Below, one piece after another: positions 25,034 to 34,900 of a DNA stretch of 46,634 nt (the first letter of the stretch is position 1; each line of letters opens with the position of its first letter). The stretch comes from Rhodanobacteraceae bacterium (GTDB lineage: Bacteria; Acidobacteriota; Terriglobia; Terriglobales; Acidobacteriaceae), in assembly GCA_903970285.1 (NCBI GenBank), contig CAJCHN010000135.1:1-46634 (forward strand), in the 5' to 3' direction. A program made the position numbers and the translations under genes. The notes beneath the pieces were generated by a model. The model searched no databases and had not been told where the DNA came from. It saw only the letters and a program-made list of their open reading frames with translations.

Positions 25034-25315
25034 CTAAGCGGCTTTTTTCGCGAGCACGGCGGCCTTGACGCGAGCGTTCAGGCGGGACTTGTAGCGGCTG
25101 GCGGTGTTCTTGTGCAGGACACCCTTCTGCACGCTCTTATCGAGCAGCGAGGCGGTGGAGCTGTAGACCTTCATCAGGTCGGTGGTGTCGCCTTTGGCGA
25201 TGGCCTCGCGGAGCGAACGCAGGGTGCCGCGGAGTTTGGACTTGTTGGCGCGGTTGTTGGCGGTCTTGGCCACGGTCTGACGGGCGCGCTTGAGGGAGGA
25301 GACGTGATTTGCCAT
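25034..25315 (-). CDS. rpsT: 30S ribosomal protein S20
   Basis: Small basic primary 16S rRNA-binding protein, 93 residues. The N-terminus [15 protein letters not shown] and the helical Ala/Lys/Arg-rich body ([36 protein letters not shown]) are diagnostic of bacterial S20. ATG 25315 was chosen because it matches the universal MAN- start; the frame is open 37 codons further up but that part is the leader. Monocistronic, with a good promoter ~110 nt upstream. S20 usually autoregulates through its leader, which I cannot test here. Confidence 0.97.
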   Translation of the reverse strand: MANHVSSLKRARQTVAKTANNRANKSKLRGTLRSLREAIAKGDTTDLMKVYSSTASLLDKSVQKGVLHKNTASRYKSRLNARVKAAVLAKKAA

Positions 25316-25432
25316 GGCGAAAACTCTTTTCTTGGTATGAGCCGGCGTCCTGTTGAGGGACTGGCGCGGCGAAATAGGTGCAGGCATCCGGCCGGCAGGC
25401 ACACGGCCTCGCGACACTCCCTGCAAAGCTAG

Positions 25433-25461
25433 AGTTTACGGGAGTTCGGGGGCGGGGTCAA
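25433..25461 (-). promoter_or_regulatory. Sigma-70 promoter of rpsT
   Basis: Minus strand TTGACC (25456-25461) and TAAACT (25433-25438) with an exact 17-bp spacer. Predicted start near 25426, giving a ~110-nt leader before the rpsT ATG. Confidence 0.6.
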
Positions 25462-25560
25462 GAGAATGGCCGAGCTCGATCGCGCCGAATGCGCCGCGGC
25501 GGAGAGCCAGGCGGTGGACGAAAGTTGCAGGCGGGGGAGTTTCGGACTTGAAATCCTCAC

Positions 25561-25589
25561 TTGACTGCGATTCGGGGAGGTTCTAATCT
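25561..25589 (+). promoter_or_regulatory. Sigma-70 promoter of phoH
   Basis: TTGACT (25561-25566) and TAATCT (25584-25589) with an exact 17-bp spacer, 5/6 and 4-5/6 to consensus. Start near 25596, so phoH would have a ~200-nt leader. The leader contains no convincing upstream ORF. It is divergent from the rpsT promoter 100 bp away. Confidence 0.6.
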
Positions 25590-25795
25590 CACCGCATTAT
25601 CGGCACCCGATTGGTACTTCAAACCAACCCGGTCGCAGCCCAAGCCCACCGTTCCGGTGCCGCGCGTGGCAGCCAGTCCGATAGCTTCCCTGCCTTCTCC
25701 CCGAAGCGCAACCTCCAGGCAACATGTGAATCCAATCTGCAGCGGATTCCCCAGCTTTCAACCCTGCTTCACCCTGACGGAGGTCAGATACCCGA

Positions 25796-26833
25796 TTGAT
25801 CAAAAAGGCACTGGAAATTACCCCTGGCATTGAACCTCTCTACGGCTCCCGCGACGAAAACCTGCGGCTTCTGGAAGACGGTCTGCAGGTGCAGATCGAT
25901 CTTCGCTCGGATGCGATTCACCTCTGTGGCGAAGAGGGCGCGGTCGCGCGCGTGGCGCAGGTGTTCGTGGACTTCGACGCGTTGCGCAAGCTGGGTATGA
26001 GCCTGCAGAACGGCGAATTGCACGCGCTGCTGAAGCTGGTGGTGGCGGATCCCAAGGCGACGCTTCGCGGCCTGGTGGAGGCGGGCAGGCAACGGTCGGC
26101 GGGTGTGAAGCGGATGGTGCAGCCGCGCTCCGCGAACCAGAAAAAGTACGTGGAGGCGATCGAAGCGCACGACATGACCTTCGGCCTGGGACCGGCGGGA
26201 ACGGGCAAGACCTACCTGGCGGTGGCGATGGCGGTTTCGGCGCTGATGGCGAAGAAGGTTTCGCGCATCATCCTGGTGCGTCCGGCGGTCGAAGCAGGGG
26301 AACGGCTGGGCTTTCTGCCAGGTTCGCTGCAGGAGAAGGTCGATCCATACCTGCGGCCGCTCTACGACGCGCTCTACGACCTGCTCGACCAGGAGAAGGT
26401 GGACAAGCTGCTGGAGCGGAATGTGATTGAAGTCGCGCCGCTGGCGTTTATGCGCGGACGCACGCTGAACGATGCGTTCATCATCATGGACGAGGCGCAG
26501 AACACGACCACCGAGCAGATGAAGATGTTTGTGACGCGGCTAGGCAATAACGCCAAGGCGGTGATCACGGGCGACCTGACGCAGACGGACCTGCCAAACC
26601 CGAAGAAGAGCGGGTTGCTGGAGGCGCTGAACGTACTCGACGGGGTAGAGGGCATCCGGTTCTGCCACTTCGAGGACGTGGACGTGGTGCGGCATCACCT
26701 GGTCCAGCGGATCGTGCGGGCGTACGACAGCTATAGCCGGGCGCAGCTGCCATTGCCGATCGGGGAAGCGGCGCTGCCGGATGCGGCGGTGACGGGTCGC
26801 GGGATCGCCCAGACGGTGGCGAAGCCGCAATAG
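25796..26833 (+). CDS. PhoH-like ATPase (PhoL)
   Basis: Cytosolic P-loop NTPase of the PhoH/YbeZ family, linked to RNA metabolism and ribosome maturation with YbeY. 345 residues. An N-terminal KH-like region (~15-110) precedes the PhoH domain: Walker A GPAGTGKT at 132-139, [15 protein letters not shown], Walker B IIMDEAQN near 226, [16 protein letters not shown] and [15 protein letters not shown] at the end. TTG start at 25796 with GGAGGT 11 nt upstream; no ATG precedes the conserved N-terminus. Usually followed by ybeY, but here a strong terminator ends the unit, so ybeY must be elsewhere. Confidence 0.95.
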   Translation: MIKKALEITPGIEPLYGSRDENLRLLEDGLQVQIDLRSDAIHLCGEEGAVARVAQVFVDFDALRKLGMSLQNGELHALLKLVVADPKATLRGLVEAGRQRSAGVKRMVQPRSANQKKYVEAIEAHDMTFGLGPAGTGKTYLAVAMAVSALMAKKVSRIILVRPAVEAGERLGFLPGSLQEKVDPYLRPLYDALYDLLDQEKVDKLLERNVIEVAPLAFMRGRTLNDAFIIMDEAQNTTTEQMKMFVTRLGNNAKAVITGDLTQTDLPNPKKSGLLEALNVLDGVEGIRFCHFEDVDVVRHHLVQRIVRAYDSYSRAQLPLPIGEAALPDAAVTGRGIAQTVAKPQ

Positions 26834-26877
26834 AGCAGGTCTGTAGATTTACAGAGCAGGTCAGCAGATGGAGAGAT

Positions 26878-26910
26878 AGCGCCGTTTCCCTGGGGGGGAA
26901 CGGCGCTTTT
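26878..26910 (+). terminator. Intrinsic terminator of phoH
   Basis: Stem AGCGCCGTT (26878-26886) with AACGGCGCT (26899-26907), extended by a T-G wobble and CCC/GGG, loop TGGG, then a TTTT run ending at 26910. It may also block read-through from the convergent giant gene ending at 26977. Confidence 0.85.
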
Positions 26911-26976
26911 GCGTGGGCGGCGGAGCCGCGGATCACTCCGCTTCGCCGCGAGACGATCAGGAACTCACCGATGGCC

Positions 26977-29900
26977 TTACTGCACGGTGATGGAGGCGGA
27001 GGCGCCGACAGAGTTGGTGAGGGTGATCTGGATGGACTGGATGTTGGCAGCGCCATCGCTGATGGTGAAGTCCTGGGTGTAGGTAAACATGGAGCCGTAG
27101 GCATCGGACGGGGTCGAGCTGAACCATGTGGAGAAGAGCGTGTCTGCGGGAATGGTGATGTCGGGCATGACCAGTTGAGTGCCGGCGACGGGCACAAAGT
27201 GGAAGGTGGCCTGGGTCATCTCGCGGGTATTGGAGAAGCCGACCAGGGCGACGGTTAACTGGTCGCCGTTGCGGGTGAGGCTGCCGGTGCTGATGACGGG
27301 GATGGCCGCCGGCACTACGATCACCAGTGGCTGCAGGGTGGTGGGCGTGACATTGACGCCGCCCGCGGTGAGGGTAAGGGGGATGGTGATCGTTCCCGCG
27401 ACGGTTCCAGCCTGGAGCATGATGGGCGGCGTGGTGGTGGAATTGGCCGGGACGGTGAAGGTAAAGGTCCGGGTACCGTTGGTGAACTCGATCATCGGGT
27501 CATCCACAGGGGGCGTGACCGATGGCGCGAAGCCGAGGGTCAGGGTGGCGGTGAGCGGGACTGGGTAGGGGTTCTCAAGGGTGAAGGTCAGCATGGTCTG
27601 GGAGCCGGAAGGCGAGGACGAAGGGCCGGTGAGCGTGACCGCCGGCGGAACTGCGACGACGGTGAACGTCTGGGCGGCGGAGGTGGAATCGATTGCCGGA
27701 TCGGTGACGGTCACCTGCAGGGTTCCGACCAGGGTGAGGTCCGCGGCGGGGATGACGCCGGTGAGTGTGGTCGGATTGACCAGCCTGCTGGTGACGGCGG
27801 TTCCGTTGACCTGGACGACCGAGGTGCTGACGAAGCCGGAGCCGGTGAGGGTGATGGTGGTGTCGGCTGCGCCGAGGTTGGCCATGCTGGGCGAGATGGA
27901 CGTGAGCGTGAGGCCGGTGACCTGAAGCGTGACCGAACCTTTGACGGAGATGTAATCCACGGCATCGGTGGGGACGAAGTTGACGGAGAGCGTCTGCGCG
28001 CCGGGTGTCAGGATGGTGCCGGCGGCGGGAGTGTAGGTGAAGACGCCGGGCAGCGCGGCTCCGGTAACGCCGGTGACAGCGGCATCGAGTTGCGCGGCGC
28101 TGAGCGGGATGCCGTAGGCGATGCTGGCCGGCGTCGCCCAGGTGAGCGTGGGCGTCGCCTGGGTGACGGTGATGGTGACGCTCGTCGTGACGCTGGTGTA
28201 AATGTCGTTTGAAGGCGTGAAGGTGACCATGAGCGTCTGCTGGCCGGCACCGAGAACGGCGCCGGCGGCAGGCGTGTAGGTGAAGACGCCGTCGATGGCG
28301 GCCCCCTGCAGTCCGGTGGCAGTGGCGTTCAGCTGCTGCGGTCCGAGTGCCGTGCCGAAGACGATGGTGGAGACAGCGGGTGTCCAGGTGATGATGGGGG
28401 CAAATTGCTGACCGGTAAGGCTGGTGGCCGCTGAAACGCTGCCGGCGTACATGGAATCTCCCGGGTAGCTGGCGACGACGTTGTAGGTTCCTGGGCCGAG
28501 CGGATTCACTCCGGTGGCGGTGGCGGTCACGGTCTCGGTGAGTTGGGTGAGCAGAACGGAGATGGTTTGATCCTTCAGGTCGACGGCGGCGATATCCGAG
28601 ATGCCGTCGCCGTTGAGGTCGGCTGCGGCGAGCGATACGGGATAGTTCCCGGTGGCCGGAGTTGCCGCCTGGGTGAAGGTGCCGTCGCCGTTGCCGGTGA
28701 GCACCGCGACCGAGTTACCGGAGCTGTTGGCGACGGCGAGATCGACGATGCCATCATGATTGAAGTCTCCGGCTGCGATCTGCCCGGAGCCGCTGGGCAC
28801 GGCGGGCGAGGGTGCCGCGGTGAAGCCACCTTCGCCGTCGCCCAGGAGAATGGTGAGCACCGCGGCACCCTGGTTGACGACCGCGAGATCGGGGATGCCA
28901 TCGCCGTTGAAGTCCGCGATGGTGACGGCAGTGGGCTGGGTGCCGGTGGCAGGGGTTGACGAGGCCGTGAAGGTGCCGTCGCCGTTGCCCGTGAGGATGG
29001 AGAGGGTGTTGTCGGCCTCGTTGGTGGTGACCAGGTCGAGCTTGCCATCTCCGTTCAGGTCGGCCACGGCCAGGCTGTAGTTCGGTCCTTTGCCGGTGTT
29101 GAAGGTGCCGCGGGTGGTGAAGGTTCCGTCGCCGTTGCCGAGGAAGACGGTGACGGAATTGTCGTTCGAGATGGCCAGATCGAGAACTCCATCGCGGTTG
29201 AAGTCGCCGGTAACGATCTGGCGAACGTCGTCCGGCGTGGTAAGTCCCGCGGCCGCCGTGAAGGTTCCGTCGCCCTTGCCCAGGAGGATGGTGATGGTGC
29301 TGTCGTAGTAGTTGGTGACGGCGAGATCGGGGATGCCATCCTGGTTGAAGTCGCCCACGGCGATGCCGTCGGGGTAGTTGCCGGTGGCGGGGCGCGCCGC
29401 GGCGGTGAAGGTGCCGTCCCCATTGCCGAGCAGCACGGTGAGCGACTGGCTGAATCCGTCGGCGGTCACCAGGTCGAGCCTGCCATCTCCGTTGAGGTCG
29501 GTGGCAACGATGAAGACGGGCTGCTTGCCGACTGCTGGATTGGACGGGTTCGCGAAGTTTAAAGCTGAGGCTGCGCTGCCCAGGGTCGCAGTGGCCAGGA
29601 CTGCGTTGCTACTGGTCTGGTTGAGGAAAGAGATGGTTCCGGTGGGCGGGGTGCCGACGCCGGTGCCGACCGTCCTGGCGGTGAGGGTGTAGTTGCCGAC
29701 TCCGCCGCTTTGCATGATGGAGGTCGTGGTAGCGAGCTTCGCTCCCGTCACTGTCAGCGGCACGGCGGGCGATGCGCTGGCAGCATTGTTGCCGGTGCCG
29801 AGGAAGACCGCCTTGTAGCTGTGAGCGCCGACGCCGGGGACGAAGCTGAAGAGAGCAGACCCGTTCGCAAGCTGCACGGTGCCGAGCAGGTGAATGTCCG

Positions 29901-31989
29901 AGCAGACCGGCGCGGCAGCGTCGCAGAAGCTGACCTGGCCCACGGGCAGCGTGGAAGTGGCTGAGTTGACGTTCGCGATCAGTGTCACGACGGTCTGCGC
30001 CGGGACCGTCGACACCGCGGCATCCCCGGAGGTGATCGTGAGCGAGGTGCTGGGCGTCGACTGCTGGACGATGAGCTGCACGGAAGCTGTTCCGGTGAGG
30101 AAGCTCTGCGGATCGCTGGGCGTGAAGGCGACCTGCAGGGTCTGGGTGCCGGCATTGAGGATAGTTCCAGCGGCCGGCGTGTACGCGAAGGTGCCAGGGA
30201 CGGGAGCGCCGGAAGCGTCGGTCGCGACCGCGTCCAGCTGGGTGGCGCTGAGCGGCGTGCCGTAGACGATGGGCGCCGGCGTGGCCCAGGTGATGGTGGG
30301 CGCGACTGCCGGGGCGTGGTTCACCACCTGGGTGAGCGTGCCGGTTGAGGCCGCGAAGAAGCTATCGCCTGAATAGAGCGCCTGCAGCGCGTGCGACCCC
30401 TGCGTGAGCGCGCTGGTGGTGTAGGCGAAGGTGCCAGTACCGTCGAGGATTCCGCTGGCCAGCATGTTGACGCCATCCATGAGGATCATGGTGCCGGTGG
30501 GGATGGCGTCGGTCTCGGCATTGGGCACAGCGACCGCGGTGAGCGTGACGCTGCTGCCGACGGTGGAGGGATTGCTGTTGCTGGTGAGTGTGGTGCGGGT
30601 GGGAACGCCGTTGACCACCTGGGTGCCGGTGGCGGTCGAGCCCAGGAAGTTGACGTTGCCGGGCCACGCGGCCTTGACGGTCTGGGTGCCGGCGGCGAGC
30701 GAGAACGGCTGTGATCGGGCGGTGGCGGTGCCGGTAACCAGGTTGACTGCAACCTGCAGGGCTCCCCCGGTTTGTTGAGTGGCGGTGTAGAGGTCGGAGT
30801 AGCCGTCGCCGTTGGCATCGGCCACCGCGAACAGGGCTGAGGTGAAGGGCAGGCTGAGGCCACTGTAGGGGCTCGAGAAGCTCCCGGTGCCATCGTTGGT
30901 CAGGACGCTGAGCGTGGCGCCGTTGGCGACCACCAGGTCGGTGAATCCGCTGCCGGTGAACGTCCCCGCCATGGCGCCGGTGACTCCGGGTGAGGCGACT
31001 TGTACTGGAGTGGCGAAGGAATATGTGGAGGCGGTGCTGGTGTTCTGCAGGATGTTCAGCACCGGGTTGGTTCCGGAGACGGGCACCACGAAATCGGGCA
31101 GCGAACTGCCGAAAAAGCTTCCTGAGACGATCGAAAGCGCGGTTCCCCGGGTGAGGGAGACGACGGTACTGGGGGCTGCTGCCCCGGAGTCGCCAATCAC
31201 GCCAAAGGTCCCGTTCTGGTTGTTGCCGAAGACGTTCAGCTGCGGCACCTGGTTGCCACTGACATTCAGGACGACGAGATCCGGGTAACCGTCTCCATTG
31301 ACGTCCGCAGCGACAGGCGAGGTGAAAGTGCTGCCTCCTGAAAACGCGACCGACGAACTCGCGGTGAAAGTTCCATCGCCTTTGCCGGCGAGGAAGAGCA
31401 TCGCGGGGTAGGGTGGCGTGCCGACCGCGGGCTGCGCCAAGCCGATGAGGACGATGTCCAGCTTGCCATCGTGGTTGAAATCGCCGAGCACGGCGGTCGC
31501 GGAAGACAGGCCTTGGAAGGTGACAGGTGCGGCCACGAAGGTGCCATCGCCGGCGCCGAGCACCACGCCCGCAGTGGCGGCGGAGTCGCCGCAGAGGAAG
31601 AGAAGATCGGGGATGCCGTCGCCGTTGAAGTCGCCCGCCAGAACAGCGCCTTGCGGTAACGGGGTGGCGCAGGCAGCCGGGAAGGTGACGCCTTTGGCAT
31701 TGGGGCTGAAGCTTCCGTACGGCACCGAGCCGAGGACGATGGTTGCGGTGGGGCTGGTGGTGGACTGAACCAGCGCGTCGGGGATGCCGTCGTGATTGAA
31801 GTCCGCGACGATCAAGGGCAGGGGGGTGGACTGCTGTGCCTGCAGCAGTGAGACCGCGTTGAAGAACAAGGCGAGAAGCAGGACGGTCCCCAGGCGCAGA
31901 CGGCCGATGCCGGCATGTTCCAGGCGCGGCTCCGCTCGCTCGGTTTGAGGAGTGCGGCGGCGGCCGAAGATGGGCAGATGCGGAGTCAT
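26977..31989 (-). CDS. Giant secreted FG-GAP propeller / Ig-like repeat protein
   Basis: 1670 residues; signal peptide at ~30-52 (LGTVLLLALFFNAVSLLQAQ). Modules in order: FG-GAP/VCBS block A of seven units (~55-425, e.g. ADFNHDGIPD, GDFNGDGIPD, ADVNGDGYPD); Big_3-type Ig-like repeats (~430-565); an MBG-like unit ITWATPAPIVYGTPLSA (~573-650); another Ig-like stretch (~655-765); FG-GAP block B of seven units (~800-1140, DxNxDG calcium loops); two more MBG-like units; an IPT/TIG-like domain (ISPSMANLGAADTTITLTGSGF); and a C-terminal beta region. Each block would make a seven-bladed integrin-alpha-like propeller. Blades 5 and 6 of block A have lost the Asp ligands. ATG 31989 overlaps the upstream stop as ATGA. 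No sortase, PEP-CTERM or T9SS signal is seen at the C-terminus. Adhesion or surface binding is inference. Confidence 0.9.
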   Translation of the reverse strand: MTPHLPIFGRRRTPQTERAEPRLEHAGIGRLRLGTVLLLALFFNAVSLLQAQQSTPLPLIVADFNHDGIPDALVQSTTSPTATIVLGSVPYGSFSPNAKGVTFPAACATPLPQGAVLAGDFNGDGIPDLLFLCGDSAATAGVVLGAGDGTFVAAPVTFQGLSSATAVLGDFNHDGKLDIVLIGLAQPAVGTPPYPAMLFLAGKGDGTFTASSSVAFSGGSTFTSPVAADVNGDGYPDLVVLNVSGNQVPQLNVFGNNQNGTFGVIGDSGAAAPSTVVSLTRGTALSIVSGSFFGSSLPDFVVPVSGTNPVLNILQNTSTASTYSFATPVQVASPGVTGAMAGTFTGSGFTDLVVANGATLSVLTNDGTGSFSSPYSGLSLPFTSALFAVADANGDGYSDLYTATQQTGGALQVAVNLVTGTATARSQPFSLAAGTQTVKAAWPGNVNFLGSTATGTQVVNGVPTRTTLTSNSNPSTVGSSVTLTAVAVPNAETDAIPTGTMILMDGVNMLASGILDGTGTFAYTTSALTQGSHALQALYSGDSFFAASTGTLTQVVNHAPAVAPTITWATPAPIVYGTPLSATQLDAVATDASGAPVPGTFAYTPAAGTILNAGTQTLQVAFTPSDPQSFLTGTASVQLIVQQSTPSTSLTITSGDAAVSTVPAQTVVTLIANVNSATSTLPVGQVSFCDAAAPVCSDIHLLGTVQLANGSALFSFVPGVGAHSYKAVFLGTGNNAASASPAVPLTVTGAKLATTTSIMQSGGVGNYTLTARTVGTGVGTPPTGTISFLNQTSSNAVLATATLGSAASALNFANPSNPAVGKQPVFIVATDLNGDGRLDLVTADGFSQSLTVLLGNGDGTFTAAARPATGNYPDGIAVGDFNQDGIPDLAVTNYYDSTITILLGKGDGTFTAAAGLTTPDDVRQIVTGDFNRDGVLDLAISNDNSVTVFLGNGDGTFTTRGTFNTGKGPNYSLAVADLNGDGKLDLVTTNEADNTLSILTGNGDGTFTASSTPATGTQPTAVTIADFNGDGIPDLAVVNQGAAVLTILLGDGEGGFTAAPSPAVPSGSGQIAAGDFNHDGIVDLAVANSSGNSVAVLTGNGDGTFTQAATPATGNYPVSLAAADLNGDGISDIAAVDLKDQTISVLLTQLTETVTATATGVNPLGPGTYNVVASYPGDSMYAGSVSAATSLTGQQFAPIITWTPAVSTIVFGTALGPQQLNATATGLQGAAIDGVFTYTPAAGAVLGAGQQTLMVTFTPSNDIYTSVTTSVTITVTQATPTLTWATPASIAYGIPLSAAQLDAAVTGVTGAALPGVFTYTPAAGTILTPGAQTLSVNFVPTDAVDYISVKGSVTLQVTGLTLTSISPSMANLGAADTTITLTGSGFVSTSVVQVNGTAVTSRLVNPTTLTGVIPAADLTLVGTLQVTVTDPAIDSTSAAQTFTVVAVPPAVTLTGPSSSPSGSQTMLTFTLENPYPVPLTATLTLGFAPSVTPPVDDPMIEFTNGTRTFTFTVPANSTTTPPIMLQAGTVAGTITIPLTLTAGGVNVTPTTLQPLVIVVPAAIPVISTGSLTRNGDQLTVALVGFSNTREMTQATFHFVPVAGTQLVMPDITIPADTLFSTWFSSTPSDAYGSMFTYTQDFTISDGAANIQSIQITLTNSVGASASITVQ

Positions 31990-34900
31990 GGGTTTTGCAC
32001 GGTTGCGGTGGCCTGGGTGAACTGCGATGGTGTGCTGAACCCGGTGGGCGTCTGGATGGTGATGGTTGCCGTGCCGGCGGCGACGGGCACGAAGTTGGTG
32101 GTGAGGAAGCCGGTCGAGGGTGTGAAGACCAGGGGACTGGTGGAGATGGTTCCGACCGAGGTGTCGGAGCTGACGACCGTGACGTCGACATTGCCGATGC
32201 CGGGATTGACGCCCAGGTTGAACTGCTGCACCGTCAGCGATCCTGGATCGAGGACTGAAGCGTAGACGGTCAGGCCGGTGGGGTTGGAGTTGACGCTGGT
32301 GCTGAAGTTGGGGGTGCCGTAGAAAACAAAGCCGGCGGGATCGACGGTGATGGTGCCGCTGCCGTCGGTGTATCCCGGAGCGGTTTCGGTGAGCAGCGCG
32401 GTGCCGAGGCTCTGACCCTGCACGTAGATCGTTCCGACGTAGGTCCCGGTGACGTTGGTGAAGGTGAGGGACGATCCGCCGACGGTGGTGCCGTCGCTGG
32501 CGATGGTGGCGATGGCCGGGCCGCTGCTGGTGACGGTGACAGTGACCGGGTTGGGCGGCGAAACCGGCAGGTAGATACCGATACCGGCTTCCAGGTTGAC
32601 GCCGGTGGTCACATTGGACACGCTAATCTGCGGAGCGGTGACGGTCGCGGTGATCTGCTGCGATTGCGCCGGAGTGGTAAAGCCGGCGGGGGTCGAAAGC
32701 GTGAGATTCGCGCTTCCGGCGGAGACTGGCTGGAAGGTGATCGTCTGGCTGCCGTCGCCGGTGTTGAAGACAACGGAGTTGGCCGAGATCGTGCCGACCG
32801 ACGGCGCGGAGTCGGCGATGGCGACCGTGACCGGTCCTACTCCGGGGTTCAGGCCCAGGCCGTAGGTTTGTATGGAGGAGCTGGTCGGATCGAGCACGGC
32901 GGTAAAGACGTATTCGGTGGTCGGTCCGGAGAAGGTGGTGGTGGTGAAGCCGTTGCCGTAGTACCAGAAGAAGCCGGACGGGTTTACGGTGATGGTGTTG
33001 GTGCCGGTGGTGTATCCGGGCGCCGACTCGGTGATGGTCGCGGTGCCGACACTCTGGCCCTGAACATAGATGGTCCCGACGTAGGTGGAGCTGACGTTGG
33101 TGAAGGTGACCGTGGTGACCCCGGCGACGGTGGAGCTATTGGAAAGCGTTCCCACCAGAGGCGCGCTCGTGGTCACCGTCACCGTCACCGGGTTGGGCGG
33201 GGGGACAGGCAGGTAGATGCCGATCGAGTTCTGCTGATGAACGCCGGTGAGCACGCCACCGACCGAGATCGCAGGGGCGGTCACGGTGGCGGTTATCTGC
33301 TGCGCCTGGTTGGCTGTCTTATATCCGGCGGGAGTGACGAGGGTGAGATTGGCGGTTCCGGCGGCCACCGGCTGGAAGTTGAAAGACTTGTTGTTGTCGC
33401 CGGGATTGAAGACGAGCGAGGTGGGCGAGATGGTTCCCACCGAAGTCGCGGAGTCGGTGACCTGAAGCGTGATGGGCGCCACGCCGGGGCTGACTGGGAG
33501 GTAGTAGTTCTGGATGGCTCCCGAGGTGGGATCGACCTCGGCGATCAAAACTTGTACTGACGTGGGTTGCGAGAAGGTGGTGGTGTTGAAGTTGCCGGGA
33601 TATGCAATGAAGAAGCCGGTCGCGCCGACGGTCACGGAGCTGGTTCCGCTGGTATAGCCGGGAGCGGATTCGGTGAGGGTGGCGGTTCCAGGGCTTTGTC
33701 CCTGCACGTAAAGCGTACCCGCATAGTTGCCCGAAACATTGGTGAAGGTTACCGAACTGGAGCCGACCGCGGTCGCGCTGGTTGAAAGCGTGGCAACGGC
33801 GGGCGATCCGGTGGTGACCGTGACCGTCACCGGCGAGGGCGGCGCAACCGGAAGATAGATGCCGATGGTGTTCGTCAGATTCGTTCCCGTGTTGGTGCCG
33901 CCCAGAGTGATGGCCGGAGCAGTAACCGTGGCGACGATCTGCTGACTCTTGGTCGTAGCACTGAATCCCGCGGGCGGCGTGCCGATGGTGAGGTTGGTCG
34001 TTCCCACGCCCACCGGTGTAAAGGTGAAGTTATCGGAGCTGTCTCCGGGTTGGAAGACGACGGGGCTGGTGACGGTGCCGACGGAGGTGGACGAACTGGT
34101 AATCGGCACGCTGATCGGCGCCGACCCGGGATTGATGGTGTAGCCCCCGTCGTAGGTGGAAAGATCGCTGTTGAGCGCAACCGCGGTGATGCTTACGGAG
34201 GTGGGCGCGGAGAAGGTGGTCGTCGAAAAATTTGAGTCGTAGTAGTAGACGAAGCCGCTCTGGTCGACGGTCACGGCGGTGGTCCCATTGGTGTATCCGG
34301 GAGCCGAGATGGTGAGAGTCGTGGTTCCTACGCTGATGCCCTGGATGTAAACCGTACCGATATAGTTCGAGGTCGTGTTGGGGAAGGTGAGGGTGGTCTG
34401 GCCGACGGCTGAGCCGTTGCTTGAGATCTTCGCGACCGCGGGGTTATTGCTTGTGACGGTGACCGTCACGGGGTTTGGCGGATTGACCGGCAAGTAGAGA
34501 TTGATGTAGCCCTGGAGATCGTAACCGGTGGTGAAGTTGCCGCCGTTGATGGCGCTGTAGACGTACACCGCGCCGGTGGCTTCGGTGATGCCGGGCGAAT
34601 CGGCGCGGATAGTGGTATTGCCAGCCGCGACGCCGGTGATGGGCACATTGACGGAGGTGGCGCCCTGCACGATGGTGATGCTGGGTGGAACGGTCGCCAC
34701 CGTGGCATCGTCGGTCGACAGCGTGAACTTGATTCCGCCGGGAGGCGCGGGTGCGGAGATGGTCAGGGTGGTGTTGGTCGACGTGCTGAGATTGATCTGA
34801 GTGGTTCCAGGATTGAAGCTGGCGACGACTGTGACATCGACCGGACGAGATGCGGGTGCGTACCCCGGAGCGTTCGCGGTGACCGTCGTGGTGCCGATAA

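Noticed and set aside
24975..25045. Terminator from the T-run near 25043
   Set aside because: The T-run is the AAA-AAA lysine codons at the end of rpsT; the nearby AGCGGCT copies are direct, not inverted, repeats.
26977..31700. CRISPR-like or satellite DNA repeats
   Set aside because: The periodicity is in frame, encodes FG-GAP units and lacks identical short repeats with unique spacers.
30362..32191. 609-codon minus-strand frame over the FG-GAP gene
   Set aside because: Out-of-frame shadow of the FG-GAP repeats; its apparent repeats only mirror the real protein's periodicity.
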